Shown piece after piece: positions 1 to 6,423 of a DNA stretch of 15,674 nt (positions within the stretch are counted from its first letter, which is position 1; each line of letters begins with the position of its first letter). The stretch comes from Verrucomicrobiota bacterium (GTDB lineage Bacteria > Verrucomicrobiota > Verrucomicrobiia > Chthoniobacterales > UBA10450): positions 1 to 15,674 of the forward strand of contig QHNU01000144.1 of the NCBI GenBank assembly GCA_003218525.1. The letters are read 5' to 3'. The position numbers were made by a program, and so were the translations under genes. The notes beneath the pieces are model-generated. The model was not told the DNA's origin. It ran no database searches and saw only the letters and a program-made list of their open reading frames with translations.

Positions 1-609
1 AAAATCGATCTCGCCCCATCGAACGAGGATAACGAAAGCGAGGTGCGCAAGCATCTTCGTGAATCGCCCTTCGCGAAAGCGGCGATTGTCACAACCTCGG
101 TCGTGACTGGCCGCGGCCTCGACGAACTGAAAAGAGCGCTGTCCCGCGAATTTTCATCTCTTGAGCCGTCGCCTGACATCGGCAAGCCACGGCTCTTCGT
201 CGACCGCGCCTTTTCTCTTCACGGGGTCGGAACTGTCGTCACCGGGACCGTTTCGGGTGGTCGGTTTGCCCGGGGCGACTCATTGCGAATTCAGCCACGC
301 GGTCGGACTTCCAAGCTGCGCCAGTTGCAGAGTCACAACCGCGGAGTGGAATCAGTCGGCCCGGGAATGCGCGCCGCGTTCAACCTTTCTGACATCACGG
401 TCGATACGAAGGACGCGAATCACGTCCGCCGCGGCGACGTGGTGACGCGAGCTGATTCCGGAACGCCGAGCAAGACTGTTGATATCCTGTTCTTACATTC
501 ACCCCGGCGCGAAAGCAGCCGCCGGACGGTGAAAGATGGAGCCCGCGTCCGGGTGCATTATGGGAGCGGGAATTTCGCCGCCCGTCTGTTTCGCCAACAT
601 TCAAAGGGC
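1..609 (+). CDS. selB: SelB, 5' part (partial, before frameshift)
   Basis: Selenocysteine-specific elongation factor, a GTPase that carries Sec-tRNA to UGA codons. The reading frame is open from base 1, and the first residues (K-I-D) match the end of the NKxD guanine-recognition motif, so roughly the first 110 residues lie off the window. The end of the G domain follows (VVTGRGLDEL), then the EF-Tu-like beta-barrels: LFVDRAFSLHGVGTVVTGTV is the domain II start typical of SelB, and RVRVHYGSGNFAARL belongs to domain III. Homology in this frame stops at about 609. The frame stays open to a stop at 909, but the residues after 609 do not look like SelB. The protein resumes in the -1 frame from 603. 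The family call is confident; whether the gene is functional is uncertain. Confidence 0.85.
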
Positions 610-1544
610 GGGGACTCAATAGTTTTGGTCAGCTGCGGTTTGATGCGCCCGTGTTTCTCTTTGCCGGCGATCACCTTGTCATTCGCGATTCCTCCGCCCG
701 ACGGACCGTTGCCGGCGCAACCGTTCTTGACCCGGACGCCCCGCGCTCCCGGAGCGGCGGTCAGGATCAATTGCTTTTGGCTCGGGCTTCTTGCCCGAAT
801 GACGTGGCCGTTTTCGTGTCGACTCAGATCGGTCGCGATCATTTCGCTATTGTCTCGTCGCTGCTTTCTCAGTCGCGATTTTCCAGTATTGAAATTGCAG
901 ATGCTGTGAATCGCTTTGTGAAATCGGGAGAAATGGTGACGACCGGCGAGATTGTCATCGATGCCGGCTGGTGGGACGAGCTAAAGGCGCAAGCCGCCAG
1001 GTTTATCGATCGCGAACATGAAATGCATCCGGAGCAAACCGGTGTTCCCCACGCAAGATTGAAAACACAGTTTGGGATGCTGCCGATGTCGCAGCTTTTT
1101 GAAGCGCTCCTCGCCGATCTCTCCCGCCGCGAGTTTGTTCGGGCCGGTGATTTGATCCGTCGCGCTACGCATCGTCCGGTCTTGCCGGAACGGCTGAAAA
1201 CGGCGGTGTTTCGAATTCAGTCGGCGCTTGCCAACAGTTCCACCCCTCCCTCACCCAGCGAACTCACTCCGGATCCGGTTTCACAACATGCTCTCCGGTT
1301 TCTGCGGGACACCGGAAGCGTTGTTGAGCTCAACGGGGAGGTCGTCCTCGCGCGCGATCAATTCGGGAAAATGCGCGATGCCGTCGTCGCTTTTCTGCGC
1401 AAAAATAATTCGGCGGCGACCTCCGAATTACGACAACTGCTCGGCAGCAACCGACGCGTCATTATTCCATTTCTCGAGCGCCTCGATCGCGAGGGTGTGA
1501 CCCGCCGGATTGCCGACAAAAGAGTGCTCGCCAAACCCAGCTGA
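603..1544 (+). CDS. selB: SelB, 3' part (after -1 frameshift)
   Basis: This is the continuation of SelB in the frame one base back from the 5' part. It opens with the rest of domain III (FGQLRFDAPVFLFAGDHLVIRD), then an SelB-like linker and the winged-helix repeats that bind the SECIS hairpin in selenoprotein mRNA, ending with RRVIIPFLERLDREGVTRR and a TGA at 1542-1544. About 313 residues are encoded from 603, so together with the 5' part and the missing N-terminus the total matches the 600-640 residues usual for the family. An ATG at 651 is the first in frame but lies inside domain III, so it is unlikely to be a natural start. Bases 1110-1308 of this gene recur exactly at 2172-2370. No selA, selD or tRNA-Sec is in the window. 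Confidence 0.85.
   Translation, partial: KGRGLNSFGQLRFDAPVFLFAGDHLVIRDSSARRTVAGATVLDPDAPRSRSGGQDQLLLARASCPNDVAVFVSTQIGRDHFAIVSSLLSQSRFSSIEIADAVNRFVKSGEMVTTGEIVIDAGWWDELKAQAARFIDREHEMHPEQTGVPHARLKTQFGMLPMSQLFEALLADLSRREFVRAGDLIRRATHRPVLPERLKTAVFRIQSALANSSTPPSPSELTPDPVSQHALRFLRDTGSVVELNGEVVLARDQFGKMRDAVVAFLRKNNSAATSELRQLLGSNRRVIIPFLERLDREGVTRRIADKRVLAKPS
1110..1308 (+). repeat. 199-bp direct repeat, copy 1 (inside selB)
   Basis: Bases 1110-1308 are identical, with no mismatch, to 2172-2370 (offset 1062, same orientation). In this copy the sequence sits in its natural context and encodes part of the winged-helix region of SelB (LADLSRREFVRAG onward). The flanks differ immediately at both ends: c before and a after this copy, g before and g after the other. 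This is the donor copy because it reads through as SelB on both sides. Confidence 0.97.
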
Positions 1545-1552
1545 AATTGGAG

Positions 1553-1595
1553 GGATGAGCGGAGCTGCACTGAGCGTGTCGAACGTGTCTCGTCC
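1553..1595. other. Possible hairpin between convergent selB and DUF2891 genes
   Basis: The 60-bp gap between the convergent genes holds arms ggatgag (1553-1559) and ctcgtcc (1589-1595). They can pair with one G-T wobble around a 29-nt loop. The arms resemble those of the ggacgag/ctcgtcc hairpins elsewhere in this window, so this may be a diverged or interrupted member of that family. A terminator role is possible but no clear T-tract follows. Confidence 0.3.
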
Positions 1596-1604
1596 AAGTA
1601 GCTT

Positions 1605-2171
1605 TTATCTGCCCGTCCAGTCCGGTTGCGAAATCCCGCGTTTCGTCGTGAGATAAACCGCAAAACTACCGAGCCAATGACCACCCTCGTAATGTTCGCC
1701 TGTGACCGCAGCAAGCCCAGCGCGACGATGTGCCTCCGCTGCCGCTTGAAGCGCAGCCCGGCGCGAATCGTCCGTAGGCAATGCTGAAATAATCCCTTCC
1801 AACATCCACGCCCGGCTCAGGTTTAATCCGTCCAGATGCGCCAGTTTCGGATCACTCCGATCGGGCGACACCGTCACCGGCAACCAATCGGTGTTGTAGC
1901 TGCCGCCGTCTTTCGCGGCAGGTATCTGCGGCATGAATCCTTTCAACCACTCGGCAAATTCAGCTTGCGGAAGCACGCGCCGCATCACGTCCGCTTCACC
2001 CAATGACGGCGACAGAAAATCTTCTCCGGACGGCTCGTAAGCGAGCGGACAATTCTTATCGGCAAGAAAAAATTTCCGAGCCGAGTCAGCGACTAATTTC
2101 GCGAACGCTTCATTCCCGACCGAGCGCGCATAATCCAGCATCAGGCTGAGGCCAAACGCAGTTTGATCGTG
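1605..2171 (-). pseudogene. DUF2891-family protein, C-terminal part (broken gene)
   Basis: Reading leftward from 2171, the segment starts HDQTAFGLSLMLDYAR and encodes 188 residues before the stop at 1605. This matches the C-terminal half of DUF2891 proteins as I recall them: the H-x-x-TAF element, a W-L-P stretch near SYNTDWLPV, then LDGLNLSRAW and GGHWLGSFAVYLTT. The function of the family is not known to me. The N-terminal half lies at 2371-2737, but between them sits a 199-bp copy of selB sequence, and the two halves are in different frames. The family usually carries some 60-75 further residues here (including an ERPYGWAW-like motif). That stretch is absent, so the inserted DNA replaced sequence rather than simply interrupting it. 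Confidence 0.75.
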
Positions 2172-2370
2172 CTCGCCGATCTCTCCCGCCGCGAGTTTGT
2201 TCGGGCCGGTGATTTGATCCGTCGCGCTACGCATCGTCCGGTCTTGCCGGAACGGCTGAAAACGGCGGTGTTTCGAATTCAGTCGGCGCTTGCCAACAGT
2301 TCCACCCCTCCCTCACCCAGCGAACTCACTCCGGATCCGGTTTCACAACATGCTCTCCGGTTTCTGCGGG
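2172..2370 (+). repeat. 199-bp direct repeat, copy 2 (inside DUF2891 gene)
   Basis: This is an exact copy of selB bases 1110-1308 within a minus-strand DUF2891 gene. It carries no transposase and no terminal inverted repeats, and I see no target-site duplication at the ends. On the plus strand it keeps an SelB-like frame but has no start, and its reading runs out of homology at 2371. It replaces a stretch of roughly similar length in the DUF2891 gene. A gap-filling or misassembly artefact is a strong possibility; a template switch or non-reciprocal recombination is the biological alternative. Confidence 0.95.
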
Positions 2371-2737
2371 GTTTGAGATTTTCAGCCGTCAGACTTTTCT
2401 TCAACGCTTCGCGCGCGGCGTCGGCAAACGATGCATCGGGAAACGTGCGCACCAGTCGTACCAACAACCAGTGTCCGTGAACTGATGAATGCCAGTCGTA
2501 GCAACCGCAAAACGCCGGCGTCAATTTCCGCGGCGGCGCGACATCGGCATCACTATTCAACACGTGACTGATCTTGTTCGGATATTCCTTGGCCACGCAG
2601 GCCAATGCCAGTTGCGCGAACCGATCTGCCGCCGCCGCATCGAATTGCGGAGTGGCGTTCTCTGCCACCACGCTCATCAACGGCAGCAGCACGAAACCGA
2701 TTGTACGGATCCTCATCGCTTGCCGATTGTAATCCAT
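2371..2737 (-). pseudogene. DUF2891-family protein, N-terminal part (broken gene)
   Basis: Reading leftward from an ATG at 2737, or more plausibly from the ATG at 2716 (residue 8), which would start directly with a signal-peptide-like stretch (MRIRTIGFVLLPLMSVVA). The segment encodes 122 residues ending ...TAENLK at 2371-2372. The hallmark FCGCYDWHSSVHGHW at residues 76-90 is characteristic of DUF2891, with Cys, Asp and His residues that could bind metal or act in catalysis. After residue 122 the frame runs into antisense selB sequence (the 199-bp repeat) and stops at 2279. Together with 1605-2171 this is one gene whose product was probably exported. It cannot make a normal product in the arrangement shown. 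Confidence 0.75.
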
Positions 2738-2779
2738 ACATTTTGATTCTGCCTGCGCGCGATTCTATGAGCCGCGGAG

Positions 2780-2799
2780 GGACGAGCTCCGTCTCGTCC
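2780..2799. repeat. Palindromic repeat, ggacgag/ctcgtcc hairpin
   Basis: A perfect 7-bp stem (ggacgag, 2780-2786; ctcgtcc, 2793-2799) closes a 6-base loop ctccgt. The same 20-base palindrome lies inverted at 6263-6282, and a variant is at 8578-8599. It sits in the spacer upstream of the peptidase gene. This is a REP-like interspersed element by appearance; the class is inferred. Confidence 0.8.
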
Positions 2800-2844
2800 G
2801 CGAATTCGACGGGTCGCAGATCGCTCCTACAGTTGTAGTAGCCC

Positions 2845-2887
2845 GGACGGCTCAGAGGCCGTCCCTGCATCTGTTCCTGAGTTCCTG
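2845..2887 (-). repeat. Composite interspersed repeat, copy 1 (inverted)
   Basis: Read on the minus strand this is the 14-mer caggaactcaggaa (2887-2874), a 9-base spacer, then a hairpin with perfect 7-bp arms ggacggc and gccgtcc (2864-2845) around a 6-base loop. The same 14 + 9 + 20 layout occurs at 5445-5487 and 6175-6217 on the plus strand; the 14-mer is identical to that of copy 2. A smaller 5-bp hairpin (cggtc/gaccg, 2914-2926) lies just to the right. Confidence 0.8.
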
Positions 2888-3020
2888 GTTTCCTGATTGT
2901 AACTAGATTTCGACGGTCGGAGACCGCCTCTACAGAAGCTCAACTACAAAGACTGTTGCCTTTGGCGCATGGTGCGGACAAGTTTCGCTCCCGTTCCACC
3001 ACCTGATCGCGAACTTTTCT

Positions 3021-5246
3021 ATGACCTACTCTAAATTCTCGCTGGCAAAATTACCGACAATCTTTTTGCGCGTTCTCGTGTTGCTCGCCACCGCGCAAAT
3101 CACGGCTATCTCTGTCACCGCTCTAAATTCACCTGTGCAAAATTCCTTGCCAGCCGCCACCGATAATCCGCTGCTCACCGAAAGCGCGCTGCCCTATCAC
3201 ACGCCGCCTTTCGATAAGATCAAGGACGAGCATTTCGTGTCCGCGATCGAAGCCGGCATGCAGGAACAACTCAAGGAAGTCGATGCCATCGCGGTTAGTC
3301 CGGACAAACCGACTTTCGACAATACCCTCGTTGCTCTGGAACGAACCGGCCGACTTCTCGATCGAGCGGAGCGGACATTCTCGAATCTTAACGCCGCCGA
3401 CACCAATCCAACTCGCCAGAAAATCGAAATCGAAATCGCTCCGAAGCTTGCCGCGCATCGTGACGAAATTCATCTCAACCCGAAACTTTTCGCCCGAATC
3501 CAGGAGCTCTATTCCAATCGCGATAAGCTCGGGCTTGATCCGGAATCGAGCTATCTGCTGGAGCGTTATTATAAAGACTTCGTCCGCGCGGGCGCGAAGC
3601 TGTCCGATGACGACAAGACCAAGCTCAAAGCGATCAATGCCGAGCTGGCTACACTCCAGACGAAATTTGAGCAGAACGTGCTGAAGGAAAAGAACGCCTC
3701 CTCGATTGTGGTAGATCGACGGGAAGACCTGGCCGGTCTCTCCGATCACGAAATAGCGGCCGCAGCCGCTGCTGCCAAAGGCGACGGTAAAGAAGGTAAG
3801 TTTGTCATCCGGCTCCAGAATACGACCGGCCAGCCAACGCTCGCTTCGCTGCAAAATCGACCGTTGCGCGAGCGCATCATGCAGGCGTCGCTCGCCCGGA
3901 ACAGCAAAGGCGGTTCCTTCGATACACGCGAGGTCGTCATTCGCACCGCGCAATTGCGAGCCGAACGCGCCAAGCTCCTCGGTTACCAGAATCACGCTGC
4001 CTACCAGCTCGAAGATCAAACCGCCGGTAATGTTCCGACGGTAAATAAGCTTCTGGCGGATCTGGCGCCGCCCGCGGTAGCGAACGCGAAGCGCGAAGCG
4101 GCCGACATCCAGAAAGTGATCGATCAGGAAAAAGCCGGGTTCCAAGTCGCTTCCTGGGACTGGGATTTGTACGCGGAGAAAGTCCGGAAAGCGCGCTACC
4201 AATTCGACGAATCAGACCTGAAACCTTACTACGAGCTGAATCACGTGCTGCTCGACGGCGTCTTTTTCGCCGCCGGGAAACTCTATGGACTCACCTTCAA
4301 GGAACGTCACGATCTGCCGGTCTATCAGCCCGACGTTCGCGTGTTTGAAGTTTACGATGCCGACGGTCAGCGGCTCGCCTTGTTCCTGGGCGACTATTAC
4401 GCGCGGCCTTCCAAACGCGGCGGTGCCTGGATGAACGCTTATGTCCAGCAAAGTGGACTCTTCCGCACCAAAGCTGTCGTCGCCAATCACCTCAATATCC
4501 CGAAACCGCCGCCGGGCGAACCAACTCTTCTCACCCATGACGAAGTCCGGACCGCTTTCCATGAGTTCGGTCACGCCTTGCATGGAATGTTCTCGAATGT
4601 GAAGTATCCGAGATTCAGCGGCACGAGCGTGCCACGCGATTTCGTCGAGTATCCGTCACAGGTTAACGAGATGTGGGCAACCTGGCCGGAGGTGCTGAAG
4701 AATTTTGCCAAACATTATAAGACTGGGGAGCCAATGCCGCAGACGCTCCTCGATAAAGTCATAGCAGCCGAAAAGTTCAATCAAGGTTACAAGACGACCG
4801 AGTACCTTTCCGCTACTCTCCTCGATCAAGCCTGGCATCAGTTAAATCCATCCGACATTCCCAAGGATGCGATGGCCTTTGAGGCAAACGCTCTGCGCAA
4901 GGCCGGAGTCGATTTTCCGCCGGTGCCGCCGCGATATCGCAGCCCGTATTTCTCGCATGCGTTCGCGGGCGGCTACTCAGCCGGCTACTACTCCTATTTG
5001 TGGAGCGAAGTACTCGATGCCGATAGCGTGGAATGGATCAAGGAACATGGCGGGTTGAAACGGGAAAACGGCGACCGCTTTCGGCAAACATTGCTCTCCC
5101 GCGGTGGCTCAGCCGAGGCACTTAGCTTGTTCAAGAATTTCGTCGGCCGCGAACCGTACATCGAACCGCTCCTCAAACGGCGCGGTCTCGATCATCCCCC
5201 AGGACCGAACGACTCGCCCATCGAATCGTCAACATCGACTAACTAG
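3021..5246 (+). CDS. dcp: Exported M3-family peptidyl-dipeptidase (Dcp type)
   Basis: Zinc metallopeptidase of family M3 (thimet oligopeptidase / Dcp clan), which removes dipeptides from the C-terminus of short peptides. The protein is 741 residues. The catalytic motif HEFGH is at residues 514-518, and the third zinc ligand is Glu543 in DFVEYPSQ, exactly 25 residues after His518, the spacing known for the family. The N-terminus (KFSLAKLPTIFLRVLVLLATAQ) looks like a signal peptide, so the enzyme probably acts in the periplasm, unlike cytoplasmic Dcp of Escherichia coli. An N-terminal helical region of about 480 residues precedes the catalytic part, as expected. The ATG at 3021 is chosen because it yields the signal peptide; no strong ribosome-binding site is visible. 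It stands alone between two repeat-rich spacers. OpdA-like oligopeptidase A is the alternative family label. Confidence 0.93.
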   Translation: MTYSKFSLAKLPTIFLRVLVLLATAQITAISVTALNSPVQNSLPAATDNPLLTESALPYHTPPFDKIKDEHFVSAIEAGMQEQLKEVDAIAVSPDKPTFDNTLVALERTGRLLDRAERTFSNLNAADTNPTRQKIEIEIAPKLAAHRDEIHLNPKLFARIQELYSNRDKLGLDPESSYLLERYYKDFVRAGAKLSDDDKTKLKAINAELATLQTKFEQNVLKEKNASSIVVDRREDLAGLSDHEIAAAAAAAKGDGKEGKFVIRLQNTTGQPTLASLQNRPLRERIMQASLARNSKGGSFDTREVVIRTAQLRAERAKLLGYQNHAAYQLEDQTAGNVPTVNKLLADLAPPAVANAKREAADIQKVIDQEKAGFQVASWDWDLYAEKVRKARYQFDESDLKPYYELNHVLLDGVFFAAGKLYGLTFKERHDLPVYQPDVRVFEVYDADGQRLALFLGDYYARPSKRGGAWMNAYVQQSGLFRTKAVVANHLNIPKPPPGEPTLLTHDEVRTAFHEFGHALHGMFSNVKYPRFSGTSVPRDFVEYPSQVNEMWATWPEVLKNFAKHYKTGEPMPQTLLDKVIAAEKFNQGYKTTEYLSATLLDQAWHQLNPSDIPKDAMAFEANALRKAGVDFPPVPPRYRSPYFSHAFAGGYSAGYYSYLWSEVLDADSVEWIKEHGGLKRENGDRFRQTLLSRGGSAEALSLFKNFVGREPYIEPLLKRRGLDHPPGPNDSPIESSTSTN

Positions 5247-5258
5247 AACGAACTGTAG

Positions 5259-5277
5259 CCGCTGCCGTTGGCAGCGG
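5259..5277. repeat. Hairpin 13 bp after the peptidase gene
   Basis: A perfect 8-bp stem (ccgctgcc, 5259-5266; ggcagcgg, 5270-5277) with a 3-base loop, starting 13 bases after the dcp stop. The position suits a transcription end, but only a mixed, not a T-only, stretch follows. It may instead be another short interspersed palindrome of the tgtagccgc...gcggt type. Confidence 0.6.
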
Positions 5278-5307
5278 TTCTGTACTCTTACCGCACCAAG
5301 CCGAAAC

Positions 5308-5328
5308 GCCGCGGTCGGCAACCGCGGC
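5308..5328. repeat. Hairpin, gccgcggt/accgcggc
   Basis: A perfect 8-bp stem (5308-5315 and 5321-5328) with a 5-base loop, 30 bases after the preceding hairpin. It is followed by tacaac, resembling the tgtag that precedes the first hairpin in inverse orientation. The two may therefore be a pair of inverted repeat ends. Confidence 0.6.
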
Positions 5329-5420
5329 TACAACTATTTGGCGCGATGCTGAACGAACATCCTGCCCGGAGCGCGCGATCCACGCACCTGTCGACGCAGC
5401 CGTGTCCGGCAGTCGGATCT

Positions 5421-5487
5421 CAGCGGAAAAATTTATCAGCAAAGCAGGAACTCAGGAATTGTCGGAGGGACGGCCTCTGTGCCCTCC
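5421..5487 (+). repeat. Composite interspersed repeat, copy 2
   Basis: The core is caggaactcaggaa (5445-5458), a 9-base spacer, then arms ggacggc (5468-5474) and gccctcc (5481-5487) around ctctgt. One stem position is mismatched compared with copy 3. The 24 bases upstream (cagcggaaaaa...) align without gaps, at about 15 of 24 positions, with the same interval before copy 3 at 6151-6174, so the unit is probably about 67 bp. Confidence 0.8.
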
Positions 5488-5601
5488 CCTTTGTAGAAGT
5501 TTCCGTCTCGCCTGCAAAAACCTCAGACACGATGGGACTGCGCCCCGCCCTTGGAGCGATGCGCCCGTCCAGCCGTGCTTAGACGAACAACGTTAAAGCG
5601 G

Positions 5602-6123
5602 ATGAACTATTCAGTCGCGCATGCAGCTAAAGTTTGTCCCGGCATCTTGCTTGTGGCGCTTTGTTTTGGCGCAATCGCGGCGACCAGTCCGGACCTGCAC
5701 GAATACGTTAATGAACAGTTCGGATTCGTTTTGCGATATCCCGGCGATTTGGTGCCCGGAACGACGCGGAGCGATGGCAGCGGTCAGGAATTCCATACGC
5801 CCAATGGAGAATTCAAGGTATTTGCCTTCGCCATTCCCACCGGCGGAAATCCCCGCCAGGTCATCGCGCGCAGTTTCGCCAATGAGCGCAAAATGTTTGG
5901 TGAATCCGTTTCGTACAAGCGTAAAGGCGATACCTGGTTCGTGGTTTCCGGTGTCAACAAGGCCGGCTTGGAGTTTTATTCCAAGGCTTACGCCAACTCC
6001 TCCGCGGTGACGTTGCTTCGGATTACCTATCCACATTCGCAGAACAGCACCTACGATCCTTGGGTAACGCTCATTGAGAAAAACTTCACTTCCGCTCGCA
6101 AGATTCCCCCTTCGCATCGCTAG
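5602..6123 (+). CDS. Small exported protein of unknown function
   Basis: A 173-residue protein. The ATG at 5602 is chosen over an upstream one at 5551 because it is followed directly by a signal-peptide-like segment (VCPGILLVALCFGAIAATS, residues about 12-30), whereas the upstream extension is Arg-rich and lies in spacer-like DNA. The mature part begins LHEYVNEQFGFVLRYPGDLV. The pattern Y-x-N-x-x-F-G-F-x-x-R-Y-P resembles the start of PsbP-like or DUF1795-like secreted domains, but I do not recognise a specific family. It contains no cysteine in the mature part and no lipobox. It ends IEKNFTSARKIPPSHR. It is flanked by composite repeats on both sides and shares no operon with its neighbours. 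Confidence 0.7.
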   Translation: MNYSVAHAAKVCPGILLVALCFGAIAATSPDLHEYVNEQFGFVLRYPGDLVPGTTRSDGSGQEFHTPNGEFKVFAFAIPTGGNPRQVIARSFANERKMFGESVSYKRKGDTWFVVSGVNKAGLEFYSKAYANSSAVTLLRITYPHSQNSTYDPWVTLIEKNFTSARKIPPSHR

Positions 6124-6150
6124 CGTACGAGCTTTGTAGCGTCCCTGTCT

Positions 6151-6217
6151 CAGAGGAAAAAATTCGAAATTAATCAGGAACTCGGGAACCTCCGGAGGGA
6201 CGGCCTCCGTGCCGTCC
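6151..6217 (+). repeat. Composite interspersed repeat, copy 3
   Basis: The core is caggaactcgggaa (6175-6188, one base different from the other two copies), a 9-base spacer, then perfect 7-bp arms ggacggc (6198-6204) and gccgtcc (6211-6217) around loop ctccgt. The upstream part (6151-6174, cagaggaaaaaattc...) aligns with that of copy 2. Confidence 0.8.
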
Positions 6218-6262
6218 ATGGCTTCTGGAGGCGGGCGTCTCGCTTGTTATCTAGGCATCCGT

Positions 6263-6282
6263 GGACGAGACGGAGCTCGTCC
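6263..6282. repeat. Palindromic repeat, ggacgag/ctcgtcc hairpin (inverted)
   Basis: Arms ggacgag (6263-6269) and ctcgtcc (6276-6282) close loop acggag. This is the exact reverse complement of the element at 2780-2799, including the loop, and it lies 141 bp upstream of korA. Confidence 0.8.
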
Positions 6283-6423
6283 CTCCGATCCAGCCAGAGA
6301 GCAGCGCTACAAATGCCAGCCCGCTGTTTCCGCCCGTCCGGCTCGCACGGGCCCGCCACTCGGGCTCGGACTTTGCTCTGGCAAAAACCGCAGATTGCTT
6401 AAGATTGAGATCGAATAATTCGC

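Larger units (their letters stand above)
5247..5601. other. 355-bp intergenic spacer with repeats
   Basis: No convincing gene is present. The spacer holds two hairpins close behind the peptidase stop (5259-5277 and 5308-5328) and one composite repeat (5421-5487). The remainder (about 5488-5601) shows no clear promoter or RNA signature that I can identify. Confidence 0.6.
6124..6423. other. 300-bp intergenic spacer upstream of korA
   Basis: This holds a composite repeat (6151-6217) and a ggacgag hairpin (6263-6282). No gene is supported. The last 100 bases before korA should contain its promoter, but I see no confident -35/-10 pair and no Shine-Dalgarno sequence before 6424. Confidence 0.5.

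Noticed and set aside
2172..2370. Insertion sequence or MITE inside the DUF2891 gene
   Set aside because: There are no terminal inverted repeats, no target duplication and no transposase. The sequence is simply internal selB coding DNA.
2163..2480. Plus-strand frame with SelB-like residues, as a second selB-related gene
   Set aside because: It is only the 199-bp repeat plus a few flanking bases. It has no natural start or end and stops matching SelB at 2371.
2738..3020. CRISPR array or tRNA in the repeat-rich spacer
   Set aside because: The repeats are palindromes of different kinds without regular spacing, and no cloverleaf or tRNA-like stretch was found.
3129..4202. Long minus-strand open frame (357 codons) opposite the peptidase gene
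   Set aside because: It lies fully within the M3 peptidase, whose motifs and zinc ligands are intact. The antisense product shows no recognisable domain and is a shadow of GC-rich codon use.
5259..5277. Intrinsic terminator after the peptidase gene
   Set aside because: The stem is strong, but no run of T follows. The same style of palindrome occurs elsewhere as a repeat, so it was listed as a repeat only.
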